Positions 48,671 through 59,919 of a stretch of DNA of 64,000 nt are shown one piece after another. A program made the position numbers and the translations under genes. Numbering within the stretch: position 1 is the first letter of the stretch; each line of letters begins with the position of its first letter. The stretch lies in assembly GCA_025769875.1 (NCBI GenBank), contig JAGFNK010000288.1, forward strand, positions 1 through 64,000, written 5' to 3'. Origin of the DNA: Russula earlei (lineage: Eukaryota > Basidiomycota > Agaricomycetes > Russulales > Russulaceae). The notes beneath the pieces are model-generated. The model was not told where the DNA came from, searched no databases, and saw only the letters and a program-made list of their open reading frames with translations.

Positions 48671-49171
48671 TGTTAAGATCTGTTCAATCCTAATTTCCAC
48701 TCTAGTGATAGAGTTACTTGATATAGTTCAAGCACTAGACTTTATCTCAGGAAGAGTGAATGGAATGGGATGAGAGGGGCCTCTTATTGCTTAGAGCAGT
48801 TACTTGGTTTGAGAGAATGAGAATTGTGTACAATTCAGAAAATAAGTCGAGTGTAAGGCTCAACTCCTGATACACCAGAGTAGTTATACCATATCTCCAT
48901 AATGGCTGATCTGATTTGTATGAAACTTGGGGAGCACATAGCTGAGACCCACTATTATCCAAAAACAAGGATTGTAATTTGAAAGTATCAGTAATGACTC
49001 ATGTGTGAGTCATTCTTTCCTAGTATCTATCATCAGTCCAGTAAGCAATCACTAAGCATCAGTCATCCTATCAGTCAGTGACAACAAGCATCAGTCAGCC
49101 AATCAGTAAGCAGAAAAGAGTAAGCAATCATAGGTAAGCAGTCAATCATGAATGCAAGTCAAATCCTAACA
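48671..49171 (+). mobile_element. Solo LTR family C, copy 2, 501 bp, TSD CTCCC
   Basis: It starts TGTTAAGATCTG and ends AAATCCTAACA, with CTCCC at 48666-48670 and 49172-49176. It is homologous to 37228-37716. Confidence 0.92.
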
Positions 49172-49186
49172 CTCCCCATGATGCAT

Positions 49187-50610
49187 TCAGGCTAGGGTGG
49201 CCAGATGGCAAGCAATCAGCCAAGTGCAGGATCTCACAGCAACTATTTGCACTGCCATATACTTTGTCATCCCCAAGAAGGTGCCTGCATGGGAGCCAAT
49301 GAGCTCACCAGAAATGCCAAAATAGCAAAGCTTGACTGCACCCTGTTGTGAGAGGAGGATGTTTGATGGCTTGATGTCCCAATGGATGACCTTCTTAAGG
49401 CCCCTTTTACCAACCAAGAATTCTTGAATCTTGAACTTGAACTTGGATTTCGGGATTTTCCAGGAGTGACATGAGTGACAGGAGTGATGTAAGTGATATG
49501 ATGTATATAATAAATTGATATGCATTTTTTTCTGTTGTCATTTGCATATTTGCATATATGGGGTTACACATGATGTGTCAGCGTCAAACTCGGAGTCAAG
49601 CAGTCTGACTTGAGCTCAACATCTGGGTGCTTGCAGCCCCATTTTCACCAGAGCTGCACATACAAAATTTGCACAAAGATGTGCACCCACACATTGGTGA
49701 CACATATTCTGCCTTAATGACATGCTTGCAATACCCCACTTGGAAGGAGTGGAAGGAAGGGTTAGAAAAAATATTTTACATATCACATGTAAACCCAGCA
49801 AATCACACTGAAAAATAACTCATATTTGAAATAGACTCATATTAGTTTATTATGTCACTTACATCACACCTGTCATTCCTGTCACTCCCAGGAAAATCCC
49901 AAAATCCAAGTTCAAGTTCAAGATTCAAGAATTCTCAGTTGGTAAAAGGGGCCTAAAGTGCAAGTAGGCCAGGCCTTCCAGCACCTGCCAAGCAGGTTCC
50001 CAATCCCCAGATCACAGTGAGGAAGGAAGGAAGGAAAGGGCAAACAAAAGCCACACACTTCCTCTGCCAACACTTGTGCAACCTTCTCTCCCACATGGCC
50101 CTTCCTCCATCAGATCTGCTCCCTGACAGTGGCTGGGCTCTTTCCCTCACACAGCTCCATCATCAGCTTGACCTCACTGTTTGACAGCAACATGTACACA
50201 CCATAAAAATGGACCATGTTCATGTGCCTGAGGCCAGAGAGGAATGCAAGCTTGTGCACAAGCTCCTTCAGTGGGCCCTCATGCATGATGATCATCTTGC
50301 ATGCAAACCAGTGGCCCATCTGCTTGTCCCACACTGCCTCCACATGCCACATGCCCCTTCCCTGAGCATGGCAACAATGTCCAGCATGCCATCAGACTAG
50401 GAGTCTTGTGCGCCCACAGCATCACTGTCCCCTGATGACCCATTTTTGTTCCACACAGCCACTGACAAGGAGGAGGTGGGTGGCTGGGCACCAATGTGGC
50501 ACATGAGCTGGTGCAGGCCTGTCAGGGAGATGATCTCCAAGATTGAGCAGGGCATGATGGGCAGGGCCAGCTGGGCAGTGTGTTGGTCATCCTGGACCTT
50601 GCTCATTGAG
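49187..50610 (-). pseudogene. MAP-kinase-kinase-like protein kinase pseudogene, split by a MITE
   Basis: Minus-strand pieces in order: an N-terminal region (QLALPIMPCSILEI), the N-lobe with the ATP-site lysine (HWFACKMI) and the LRHMNMVHFYGVY and MMELCEGKS segments (50110-50390), then after a 555-bp MITE the C-lobe VIHWDIKPSNILL and CYFGISGELIGS (49280-49400). It resembles Ste7/MKK-type kinases. It is inactive: the HRD motif is HWD, DFG is YFG, a TAG stop and a frameshift occur near 50350-50400, and the MITE cuts the catalytic domain. Introns appear to be retained, so it is a genomic duplicate or captured fragment, not a retrocopy. It lacks CpG like the rest of the island. Confidence 0.85.
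49399..49953. mobile_element. 555-bp MITE, PIF/Harbinger-like, TSD TAA
   Basis: It begins GGCCCCTTTTACCAACC and ends GTTGGTAAAAGGGGCC; inverted repeats run about 110 bp, including AATCTTGAACTTGAACTTGG and its inverse, followed by GAGTGACA/TGTCACTC motifs. TAA flanks it (49396-49398 and 49954-49956). It is inserted in the kinase pseudogene between the segment ending AYLH and KKVIHWD. The small MITE at 35610-35715 shares the same ends. Confidence 0.92.
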
Positions 50611-50664
50611 TATCTAGTTAATTCCTGTATGCACACAATATTACATTGTCTTTTTTCCTTGCCC

Positions 50665-50692
50665 CCCCCCCCCCTCCCCCCCACACCTCCAA
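50665..50692. repeat. Poly-C tract
   Basis: Two C runs separated by one T in the CpG-poor island, just beyond the N-terminal side of the kinase pseudogene. Confidence 0.85.
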
Positions 50693-51001
50693 TTGTAGTG
50701 TTTTTACCCATCTCATCAACAATGTAAGGTTCAAATGGCACTTCAAGGTTTTCATTACATGTCTTGTGACTATGTGTGACTGACCGATTGCTAGGTACCT
50801 TAAGTAAGCAGCATGGTTGGCAGGTCAGTGACAGACTTTGGAATTTTGCAAAAATATGTGACACCCAAATCTGGACTGTCGGACTTTGTCAGCAGAGCAG
50901 TGCTTGAACATCTTTACAATTCAGAAAATAAATATAATTATTCAATGATAAGAATAAATTACTTATGGAAATTGTGGTGGAAATTGTGGCATAACAGATG
51001 T

Positions 51002-51500
51002 CATGCTGTGCTCTTCCACCCAAGCCACATCCTGCTCCCTCACATCTCTGCCATCCTGCCAGCAACAGACATCACGCCCTTGCAATCATGATGGGGATGC
51101 CCTCCCAACAAATTGGCATCACATGAAGGCTGAACAGCCCTGCCAATGCCACTCCCTTGTTGCCTCCATCATCCTGCCAACACATGCCATGTGACTGTGA
51201 TCCCCTTTGTGCATGTGTTCTCCTGACAAACTGATGAACATGAGGGCCAAACAGTCCTGCCCAACACCACTCCCCCACCTTCATCATCTCACCTTCAATG
51301 CATGCTGTGCCATCATGCGTGTGCCCTCCTGACACACAAAGGCCAAATAGCCCTGCCCAATGCCACTCCCTTGCCACCTCTATCACACCAGTACATGCTG
51401 CACGATTGTGACTGCTTTTGTGAGCATGTTCTCCCAACAAACCGGTGAACCCCAAAATGAAGGCCAAATGGTCTTGCCTAATGCCACCCTCAATGTCACT
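51002..51500. repeat. Degenerate tandem repeat, unit about 100-120 bp, 3-4 copies
   Basis: Units start around GGCTGAACAGCCCTGCCAAT (51128), GGGCCAAACAGTCCTGCCCA (51244), GGCCAAATAGCCCTGCCCA (51342) and GGCCAAATGGTCTTGCC (51463), each followed by CACTCCC and later a TGTG-CATG-TCTCC block. Copies have diverged. No coding function is apparent, although frames stay open for 100-160 codons. Confidence 0.75.
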
Positions 51501-52170
51501 GAGTGGCATTCTCACTTTCAGGTGCTTTCTTTCATTTTCCCTTTCTATTCTTCTTTTCTTCCTTTTTCTTTTCTTCATGTTCTCACCTCTGGTCTAGGGT
51601 ATGCAGGACTGCCCTGGTGGACCTCCAGAATCAGAACCATTGCAGCATGCATGGCAGAGATGATGCTCTGCATGCTGCAGCTGCTCCCCCCACACCTGCA
51701 TGCTCACCACATGCTCAACCCAACCACCATTATCCCACCCATAATACACGTCACACAATTGCAATTGCCTTTGTGCATGCTCACCCACCCCTGACTCAAT
51801 TTGTCAAGCTTGTAGGCTTTTCTTTTCTTTCTTTTCTCTTTATATTTTTCTTTCCTTTTCTATTAGCTACTCAACTTTGGTCTATAAACATGTACCTTTG
51901 ACCAGGCTAGTCTACAATAATAGAACCTGAGTTCTATCATTCTGAGTCCTGGATGTGGTCCTAACAGCACCAGCCTTCTCGGCATCAAGTTGAGCCCTTA
52001 GATTAAGTTTAAATATTATTTATTTTGTTGTACTTAACTCCTGAATACACCATTATGAAACTAAAGAATTGTGTGTAATTATCATCTGCATTTGAAAACA
52101 ATTGCAGAGTTGATGGGAATTGCCTTGAGGAGCCAAGTTGGTGGGGCACTTGCCATTTCTGGAGCATGAC

Positions 52171-53774
52171 AAAAGGTGCGAAAAGACATCGACTTCTCCT
52201 GTCAAACAAGTCTCTCCGGAAAACCCCATGAGTGGGCAATAACCCCTGATCAGCAGACCTGGCTTATATCAACCTTTTCCACCACCCTGCCATTCTTCAA
52301 CCGAGTACGATGCGAGCAGCGTTTCCCTGTCAAGTGGTGGATCGAGGAATCGGAGACATCGGACTACGAGAATTCCCCGTCACACATCCGGCAAAACGTC
52401 CTTTATGTCCTTCTCTTCTACTTCAGCCGCAACTAACGGGGGCTGGGACCAGACTTTCTCGCCGCCTGCTGGCTGCTTTTAAAAAGACGCATACCATATT
52501 CTATCACGAGCGGAATGGGAATGCGCGAAAAAAGAAACGAATTTTAAATTTCAGTATTGAAAGCTCTAAGGATGCGAAAACCGCCGCCTCACGTTCTGGG
52601 CTCGTTCCGTATACACAACATGCCGGAAAGGCACCTCGGGAAGCGTTATGTCTGGCCCTCAAAGCGGATGGATATTCACGCGTGCGGCGGTCCACTGACA
52701 TGGAATGGCAGCAAACGGATATCAAACTGCCCACGGTGTTGGGATCATTGCGCCGCCAACCTTCCCGCGTCGCATGGCCTCATTTAACGCCACGAACAGA
52801 CTCGTCCATTTTTCTGACGGGGTCGAATTATCCGTTTGGGTGTACATCCGCGTCCACCCTTTGACCTTCTCGTCTTTGGAAGAGATGACAATGACAATTG
52901 CCGTGACGGCGGCGTCGGACGAATTGTACCCGCTGTGCAGTCCCGCCGTTATGTCCGCGGACGCGACCGGACGGTTCGGATGGGGGGCTGGTCGCATTGC
53001 TTGGTCGGGAGGGTGGGATAGTTTGATCCGTATGCCATTAACTCGTAACGGCTTTAATTCTTCGGCGCTTCGGCGCTGACATCCTTCGCTTCTATTCGTT
53101 TGCCGCCTTGCCTCCTTCGATCCAACCAACTGAACACGTCAATCTGCGCTCCCGCTCTTTGCCTACTCGGGACTGAGACAGTTCTTTGAGCAATTCTGTT
53201 ACGCCATCTGGAGCGACAGCCGCCGTCTTGTCCCGAGTCTGGTGTTCGACTGCCGGAAACGGTTTCATGTTATGGTACTTTGCCCTCCTTGCACAACTGA
53301 TGTTCTCATGTCATGTCAGTCTGCTCTTGACACGCAACAGCCGACGGCATCCTCGCGATGGAACGTGTCCGTGGTCTCGGTACTCATTCAATGATGAATT
53401 TACCTCGACATTGATGCTCACCTTATCTCCCAGGGTTCTTGTTGATCGGCGAGTGATCCTTTCGCCTTGAACCTCTCTGTGGGTCCCAAGAAATGCATAT
53501 CTTGGTCTTGGTGGTCGATGCCGTCAATCGATCCTGTGGCTCAACTCCTAGTCCCTTGGGTAGGGAAACACAGGCGTGCAAGCACTCGCTCTACGCCTGG
53601 CGCCTCTGAATGCATGTTTTATCCTTATTCGGACATGATACCGGGATGTGGGAAATCCCACCCTGGACCCTTTGGCCCTATAAGACCGCGTGAACTCTCC
53701 TGTAGAGTCTATATTCGCCGCCCCTGTTTCTTTTTTTTTTTTTCCGTTGTGCGAGGACCTACTTGACCCCCAGC
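52171..53774. other. Right flank of the island; no firm gene
   Basis: CpG returns abruptly near 52165. A plus-strand frame at 52176-52436 (with TPDQQTWLISTF and EQRFPVKWWIEE segments) looks protein-like and faintly resembles agaricomycete uncharacterised or transposon-derived proteins, but has no supported start or partner exons. The rest up to the PriA-like gene includes its promoter, with a CCTATAAGACC motif near 53668 and a poly-T run just upstream of the start codon. Confidence 0.45.
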
Positions 53775-54904
53775 ATGCGTCTATTCCGCGTCCTTCCTGC
53801 TCTCGGCCTCCTCTTCGGAGCTCGTGCCTCCCTCGATTCGCGTGAGCCGGCCCGACATCCCCTCGACGCGCGCGACCTCCTCGACGTGTGCGTGAACCTT
53901 CAAACACAGCTCGAAGTCCCCAACTTGCTGGGAATACTCACTGTCGTTGGCGATCTCGGTGGGTCAATTTTCATCTCAAACTTCATGCCGAGTGTTCCTG
54001 TCTCTGAGCGGTCAATAGATGTCTGCCTTTGTTTGTCGGCCCTTCCCCTCTTCATTGAGACCGATGTGGTCGCGATCCTGGCCGTCACGCTTGCCGGAGA
54101 AGACGCGGTCACCGGCATCTTGACGAAACTGGTACGGTGGTAATTCAAGCCATGACTCGCGTCCTCTGCTTGACCGTCTCTCACTCTCAGATCCTTGGTG
54201 CCGCCCCCAAAACAAGTTGTGTCTACCCACCGCACAGCACCCCCGCCTGTGTGGGCAGAAACCCCTGCGGATTCCAGTGCGAAGACGGATACAGTCCGTC
54301 GCCACCGGTCGCCCCGACGACGTGCGCGTGCCCGCCGCCGAACGTCGTCTGCAACGACAAGTGCGTGAGTCCCGGGGCGTGTCCCACGCACAAGCCGTAT
54401 CGCAAAAGGAGCTGGCTCGGCAGCGGCTCTTGCGCGGAGACGGGACCTGGATGGACGGCGTGCGGCGTCTTTGGTGGCGGTCGTCGCGCGTGGGAGTGCG
54501 TCAACACGGCGCGCGATCTCGAAAGCTGTGAGTGGCTCCTTCTGGGCTCGGGGCAGGACGCGTGCGCCGCCGCGGCCTGCTTCGGTGCACAACTTTTACA
54601 TGCATGCATCGGATCTGACGCACGTCCGTTAGGTGGTGGTTGCGTGTTGCCCCTCACGCCGTATTCGCCCATTGGCACGGACTGCACGACGCTCCCCGGC
54701 GTCGCCGACGTCTCGTGCATTTCCGGTGAATGCGTCGTCCACCGCTGCCTCCATGGATATACCCACTCCCGCGACGGCACGAGCTGCGTGCCGAAGAACG
54801 TGAAGATTCCACCGTCCCACATTCCAAACGTGGAGAACGACATCGGGTTCGTGCCGGCAGGCGCGTACGGGCTCGAACACGTTCCCCTCGACAGGAACTA
54901 CTAG
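53775..54904 (+). CDS. PriA-like cysteine-rich secreted protein, 301 aa, four exons
   Basis: Related to PriA of the shiitake mushroom, a Cys-rich protein expressed at fruiting-body primordium stage. Exons: 53775-53958, 54019-54131, 54191-54527 and 54633-54904, totalling 906 nt. A signal peptide (MRLFRVLPALGLLFGARA) opens the protein. A Leu/Val-rich region follows, then a Cys-rich domain with many CxC/CxxxC pairs (CACPPPNVVCNDKCV). The C-terminal PriA block comprises GWTACGVFGGG, AWECVNTARDLESC, GGCVLPLTPYSPIGTDCT, CISGECVVHRCLHGYTHSRD and GTSCVP. The ECV...LESCGGCV signature crosses the last intron, which supports the splice model. No transmembrane helix follows the signal peptide, so it is probably secreted or wall-associated. 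The molecular function is unknown. Confidence 0.9.
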
Positions 54905-56624
54905 AGTTGCGGCAAGTGCGGCCATGCGCCACCTGTGAACAGCTCTAGCGTCCCCCCCCTCCCCCCCCCCGTTCATTACTTTTATGTTCTCCGATTCGAC
55001 AAAGCTCCGACCCCTAGACGCTCCTTTTAGCTCACGTGGACATTATTTCATCTTGTCTTCGCTCGTTTGTTCTCTACGTACATGTCGGCTCGGCGATGAA
55101 GGCACAGCACAGCAGTTTGCGGCGGTGGACACGTGCCTTCGCCACGATGATTGTGCCTGTGCCTCTTCGCGTCCATCGAAAATCTATTATCATACTCTAA
55201 CCCGTCGTCCATTCCGGTGTTCGGTCCAACTCGCACGAGCGTCTTGTCGCCTCCCTGCGGTGAGTATCCAGGGTTGCAGCAAATGGGACTCCCTACTCCC
55301 GCAATATAACAAAACTCGGAAGCGCGTGCTAGACTTTGTGTGCGTAACGGGAGCTGGCCCCATCTATCGACGACAGAACAGCGGGAGACGACGAATCCTT
55401 CTCTGATGGTGAGCCGTAGACGACAGTGCAATCGATCACCACAAGTACCCATCATGTCGAGGGGGGGGGGGGGGGGGAGCGCATCGGAGCACGTTCCTTG
55501 CCTTGACGAGACGTCTGTTTTGTTTTGGCAGAAGCAGATGATCGGTCGGTCGGGAATCGCGCGCGTTCCACCGTCAAATCAAATTGAATGATGCATGCAA
55601 AACATGACTCGGCTCGGATGGATCCGCCGCGCGCTTGCACTCTGGGAGAGAAAAATCCTTCCTCACCACTTCCACGTACACCAACGGGACCAGAAAAATG
55701 TGGCGGGGGGGGAAGGGGGGGGGGGGTGGGCCTCGGACATCAGATGCGGCGGACCCTGACCCGGAAGCAGAGAGCTCCCGTTCGTTCAATCCTCAATCGC
55801 CCATTTGTCCTCCACCAAAGGGAGGGGAAAGCGCCATCAATTGACGTGGCGGGCATCGAGATAATATCGACGCCCTGGGAGGCGCGACTTCGGAAATGTG
55901 CAACCGACATTGTAACACCCGACTCGACTCGACTCGACTCGGGCCATCCCAGTCCATCCCCTACAACCTAAGACCAAGAGACACCGGTACCGGCACCGGC
56001 ACTCCAACCACCGAGTCCTGGTACCGAGTGGTCAACGCATCAACCCTACCTGGCCTTTGGTCTCACTTGTGTCTGCGACGCGCAGTATGCGCGCGCCGAC
56101 GTCCCAACGCAGCACGATGCAGCAGCACAGTCGCTGGTATTGCGGCCAGGCCAAGCCCAAGCCTTGATAAAGTCCCGGCGTCTCGGGGCGCACCTGCGCA
56201 TAGGTGGTCGCGTCGGCACAAGGAAAAGAAAGCTTTTCTCTGCAGTCTATGGGCGTGGACGTGGACGTAGATGGGAATGTGTTCATTCGGCGCCTTTCAC
56301 TCAACCAACCCAACACACAACAACGACGCCATGATCATAAGGGGTCCCCAAAGGTAAAGCCGACATCGCACGATTGGGCATTGCCCACCAACATGGTCGT
56401 GATTTACTCATTTCTCCCTTCACACTTCTAGTGAAATGGATGAATGAACGAGACGCACCCAGGCATCTTTTGCACACATGTTTTCCAGTTCCAAATAAAT
56501 CATTGCTATAACACACAAACTGAATCAATAGCAAAAGTCGTAGAAAGGGGTGCAACGTCCACATACACACGAACGCAAAAAAATATAGGAGTGAGGTGTG
56601 GTTGATATCGAGTCTCTCCTGTGC
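54905..56624. other. Intergenic region, no supported gene
   Basis: Convergent spacer between the PriA-like gene and the 3' end of EPL1. It contains C-rich runs at 54950-54970, a poly-G run near 55460, G-rich runs near 55703-55730 and an ACTCG pentamer repeat at 55920-55940. No coding exon was recognised. Confidence 0.6.
55918..55940. repeat. ACTCG pentanucleotide repeat
   Basis: Four tandem ACTCG units in non-coding DNA. Confidence 0.85.
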
Positions 56625-59600
56625 CTAATACGTCGCGCCGGAGCCGCTTACTAGCTGTTGTTGATGTAGAGAAGGCGACGCCGTCGGTGTCTGACCACCA
56701 CGTGATGGGGACACCTGAGGAGTCGGACTGTGAGCATGCATATGCGGCGAGAGTGAGTGCGCGATTGCCACGGCTTGTGGGCTGCGTTGAGCCGCTGCCC
56801 ATGGCATTGCCCGGGAAGGGGGAAGCTTCAAGTTCATATTACTAAGATTCATCCCCACATTGACACCAACGGCTCCCACTGGCAAATTGAAATTAGTACC
56901 GTTCCCGACGACATGTCCGATGTATGATGCAGGCCGCGAGCCATTGACTGCAATGGGTATGTCTGGTTGGCCATTGGTAAATGCATTCTTGAGCTGGATC
57001 TGCTGCACAGTGAGCCCGTTCTGCTGCGAACTCGGGTGAAGATACGTTGGGGTGCCATTGGACATAGCGGTCGCATAGCTATTTTGTATGTGATAACCAT
57101 TAGGAATTGAAATTGCATGGTGTGGTTGGGTCGGCTTTATAGGCATAGGGGAAACAGTGGACACGCCAGCAGGTGTTGCCTCGGTAGACGGTGTGATAGA
57201 GTCCTGTTGCTGAGCAGGAGTAGACGATGCACGTGAGTCCTCACCGTTCAGAGACGGAGGGACAGGGGTGGGGCTGGTTTGACTATTCGTCGCAGTAGGC
57301 GTTGGGGACGACTGCGGGGAAGTCAGAGGTGCAGAAGGGGCGATCGCGGTCAAAATGGGGGTGGCAGGGGGACGCAAATTGCCATTGGAGGAGATGCGCA
57401 TCTGTGGAACGTTCAACGCCGATGGCAGCTTCTTCAACTGCTGCTGCATCGAGATCGGTGTGCCTGTTGTCTGCGGCATTCCAAGAGCGCTCTGCTGCTG
57501 GGCTAACTGTTGCTGGTGTTGTTGCATCGCTGCAGCCTGAGAAGGAGTCTGCGGGACAAGAGGACGAGGTCCCACAATGATGGCATCACGTCGGAAAGCG
57601 GGCGTGATACCCGTCCTGTACGGAAGAAAGCCAAGTAGACGCCCATCTGATGACGGTGTATAAATGGTAGGATCAGTAGTAAGACGCGTGTGGTCGTCCT
57701 CCTGGTACAAGGACATCCCCTTCAGCAGATATCTAGTCAAAGCCTGTCAACAAACATCTTGGCCATTAGAGAGACAGCCATACTTGGGGTGGAATTCATC
57801 CACAAGCACCCTATCCCTCTCATCAGGGCTGTCGGGACCAACAGACGGTTCGTCGTCTGCATCGAATAGCCAACGATCGCGAATGCGCCACGAAACTTCC
57901 TTTGTAGTAACTTCCTCAGACATATTTGAATCCGCACTCAAAGAGCTTGTTAAGCGCCCAGAACCCGAAAGTCCATCCCCAGCTAGAGATCGACGAGCGA
58001 AACGGCGATCTACGCGTAACACGCCTCCACGACCACGACGTACCCGGACGGCACGCCACTCTGGAACAGAGGAATCTTCATGCGGGATAAATCTCGATGA
58101 CAACGATCGGGACGCATCGGAGGGAGGGATCCACTTGAAATGTCGTTGAGCTTGAGTGACAGGGTGGGGTTGATACGCATTCTAGGAGGACATAAAGGGC
58201 GACGCTGGTGGCAGCATAAAGGAAACACACCTCAATTCCGTCTTCCCAGTGATGGTCGCGCTCTTTGATCCGAACCATCTCCCGATCGACTTGCGATAGG
58301 ATTGCGGCCGCGCGTTCCTTGGGACGCACGATCGTGTCATGGAGCGGTACGGGAGACAAAAGCTCGCCGTTGCTGTCGCGTTTGATCCTGACCCCCGGAA
58401 GGCGACTAAAAAGTCCGCTAAATTCATGCAACTTAGAGAAAATAGTAAGACATACACTTGCTCTGTTGGCTTGACCTTCTTGGGCCTTTCTTTATCGTAA
58501 AACAACTCTTCGTCTTCCTTTGCATTGAGTAGGGAAGGAAACTTGCGCTTAAGGTTGGCGAGATCCTCGCGCTTCTCCCACACCGCTTTTGCTTGATGAG
58601 ATGCATCGCGTTTCAATTGCTCGCGCTTCAGGACACCGCTGACAAGTTCAGCTGCTGTAGAGAGCTCTTGCTTCAAGCGCATGAGTTTCTCTGAAGACGA
58701 TGCCTGTGAGGCGCGGGTCTTGCGCATAGCTTTGACATCGCGCCGCCTGAAGCAGATGTATGACTCGTTTTTTACGTCAGACTCATCAAACTAAGGTGAG
58801 GAAGCATTAACAAGGAATGAAAAGCCAAATAGGAAATAGGTTAGGCTCACGTTGAGAGTAGGGATTATTCGAAGGCCGCCTCGCTCGACTCGACGCTCCT
58901 TCCAATAAGGGTAGATGGCCTTTGCAAAGCGAAGTAAGTGCGGTGGTTGCGGAATCCATGGCGGTACAGTGAACGCGGAAAACGTGTCAGGTGTTAGCCT
59001 ACTCGAGAATGTCTCCTGATAGTCGGAAAACGGTGGGAAAGGTGACCCTTGCTCAAGGCCCTACATCAGACATCAGTTGTGCCGGTTCACTCGAGACGAG
59101 GAATGTCGTACGTGGTGAAGAAACTCAGTCTTTTCGTGGGTCACTTTTTCAAAAAGTCCCATTACAAGCTCAAATTCGTCCTCCGAGATAGAGACTGGTT
59201 GCGCGACGTCGGGCTCCTTGCCTTTCGCTTTCGAGCTGCGCTGTGAGGTCCTGGTTGCTGTGCCTGATGTTGAAACGGCGCCTTGAGCGGATGTTCCCTC
59301 ACCACGAGCTTCTTCATTATTCTTGTCGAGCCACTCTTTGTCGCGCTCATCCATGAAGTATGTGAAACCATGAGCGAGGGAATCCTGGGTGGTTTCCTCA
59401 ATCGTTTCGGATGTCTTGACATATGAGATCGGATCACGCCACCGATTCGGTGGGTAAAGAGATTCATAATCCTCCACAATTCCGGCATTATCCGGGATTG
59501 GTATATAAGCATCCTGTTGCTTGATGGGAGGCTTGTCACTAGGACCACGGGCGCGTGAGTTTGAGTGGCGTTGGGAGGCAGCTGACAGGACAGCTTGAAG

Positions 59601-59919
59601 ATGGTGTTCCTAAAAAAAAAATTGATGAGTCAGCATTCCGCGGGACGAAACTCCCACGGCGGTGACCAATGAGAGAGTGCCACCAGGCGCCTCTCAAAAC
59701 GAGAGGCTCAAAAGCATGATACAGACGAAAATTTGAGCTCACGTTGGCATCCTCTGCATCAACACCAGCAGTAGACACAATTCTAGCCTTCTCCTCGTCC
59801 TCATCGAAGGCAAGGGGGTCCGCATCGAGGCTACCATGAACAATGTGGAGTCGGGTCTTGTTTGTGACACGATTTCGGTTGCGAAGGGTAGAGGGGCCGG
59901 GGTTGTGTGCACGGGGCAT
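56625..59919 (-). CDS. EPL1: Enhancer of polycomb-like protein EPL1 (NuA4 subunit), 974 aa, seven exons
   Basis: Scaffold of the NuA4 / piccolo-NuA4 histone H4/H2A acetyltransferase; in the family the N-terminal EPcA region binds Esa1 and Yng2 and engages the nucleosome. Exons: 59919-59743, 59609-59112, 59060-58851, 58790-58458, 58431-58231, 58181-57784 and 57732-56625, totalling 2925 nt. Visible landmarks: a basic N-terminus (RNRNRVTNKTRL), a PIP segment (DAYIPIPDN), DRDK-like core (HGFTYFMDERDKEWLD), EDEFELVMGLFEKVT, and YWKERRVERGG followed by FDESDVKNESYICFRRRDVK. The basic coiled part (KLMRLKQEL) and DRWLFDADD come next. The C-terminal 350 residues are Gln/Pro/Ser/Thr/Asn-rich and probably disordered. 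The sixth intron (57733-57783) was set so that FHPK joins YLLKGMSL. Confidence 0.93.

Larger units (their letters stand above)
35200..52170. mobile_element. Nested transposon island, about 17 kb, CpG-depleted
   Basis: Between about 35.2 and 52.1 kb the sequence becomes AT-richer and CpG nearly disappears: I count about six CpG in 36001-37020, against 13 in one 60-base line at 54301-54360. The island is built of retrotransposon LTRs, a Tc1/mariner element, MITEs, a copia pol remnant and a kinase pseudogene, many inserted inside each other with readable target duplications. TG/CA dinucleotides are abundant, as expected from deamination of methylated cytosine. No intact host gene is seen inside. 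Confidence 0.9.

Noticed and set aside
51072..51901. Frames of 130-168 codons in the tandem-repeat region
   Set aside because: They are read through a degenerate tandem repeat on both strands; the periodicity explains their openness.
35200..52170. CRISPR array, prophage or bacterial-type island
   Set aside because: The gene structure is eukaryotic with spliceosomal introns. The repeats are LTRs and terminal inverted repeats with target duplications, not regularly spaced direct repeats.
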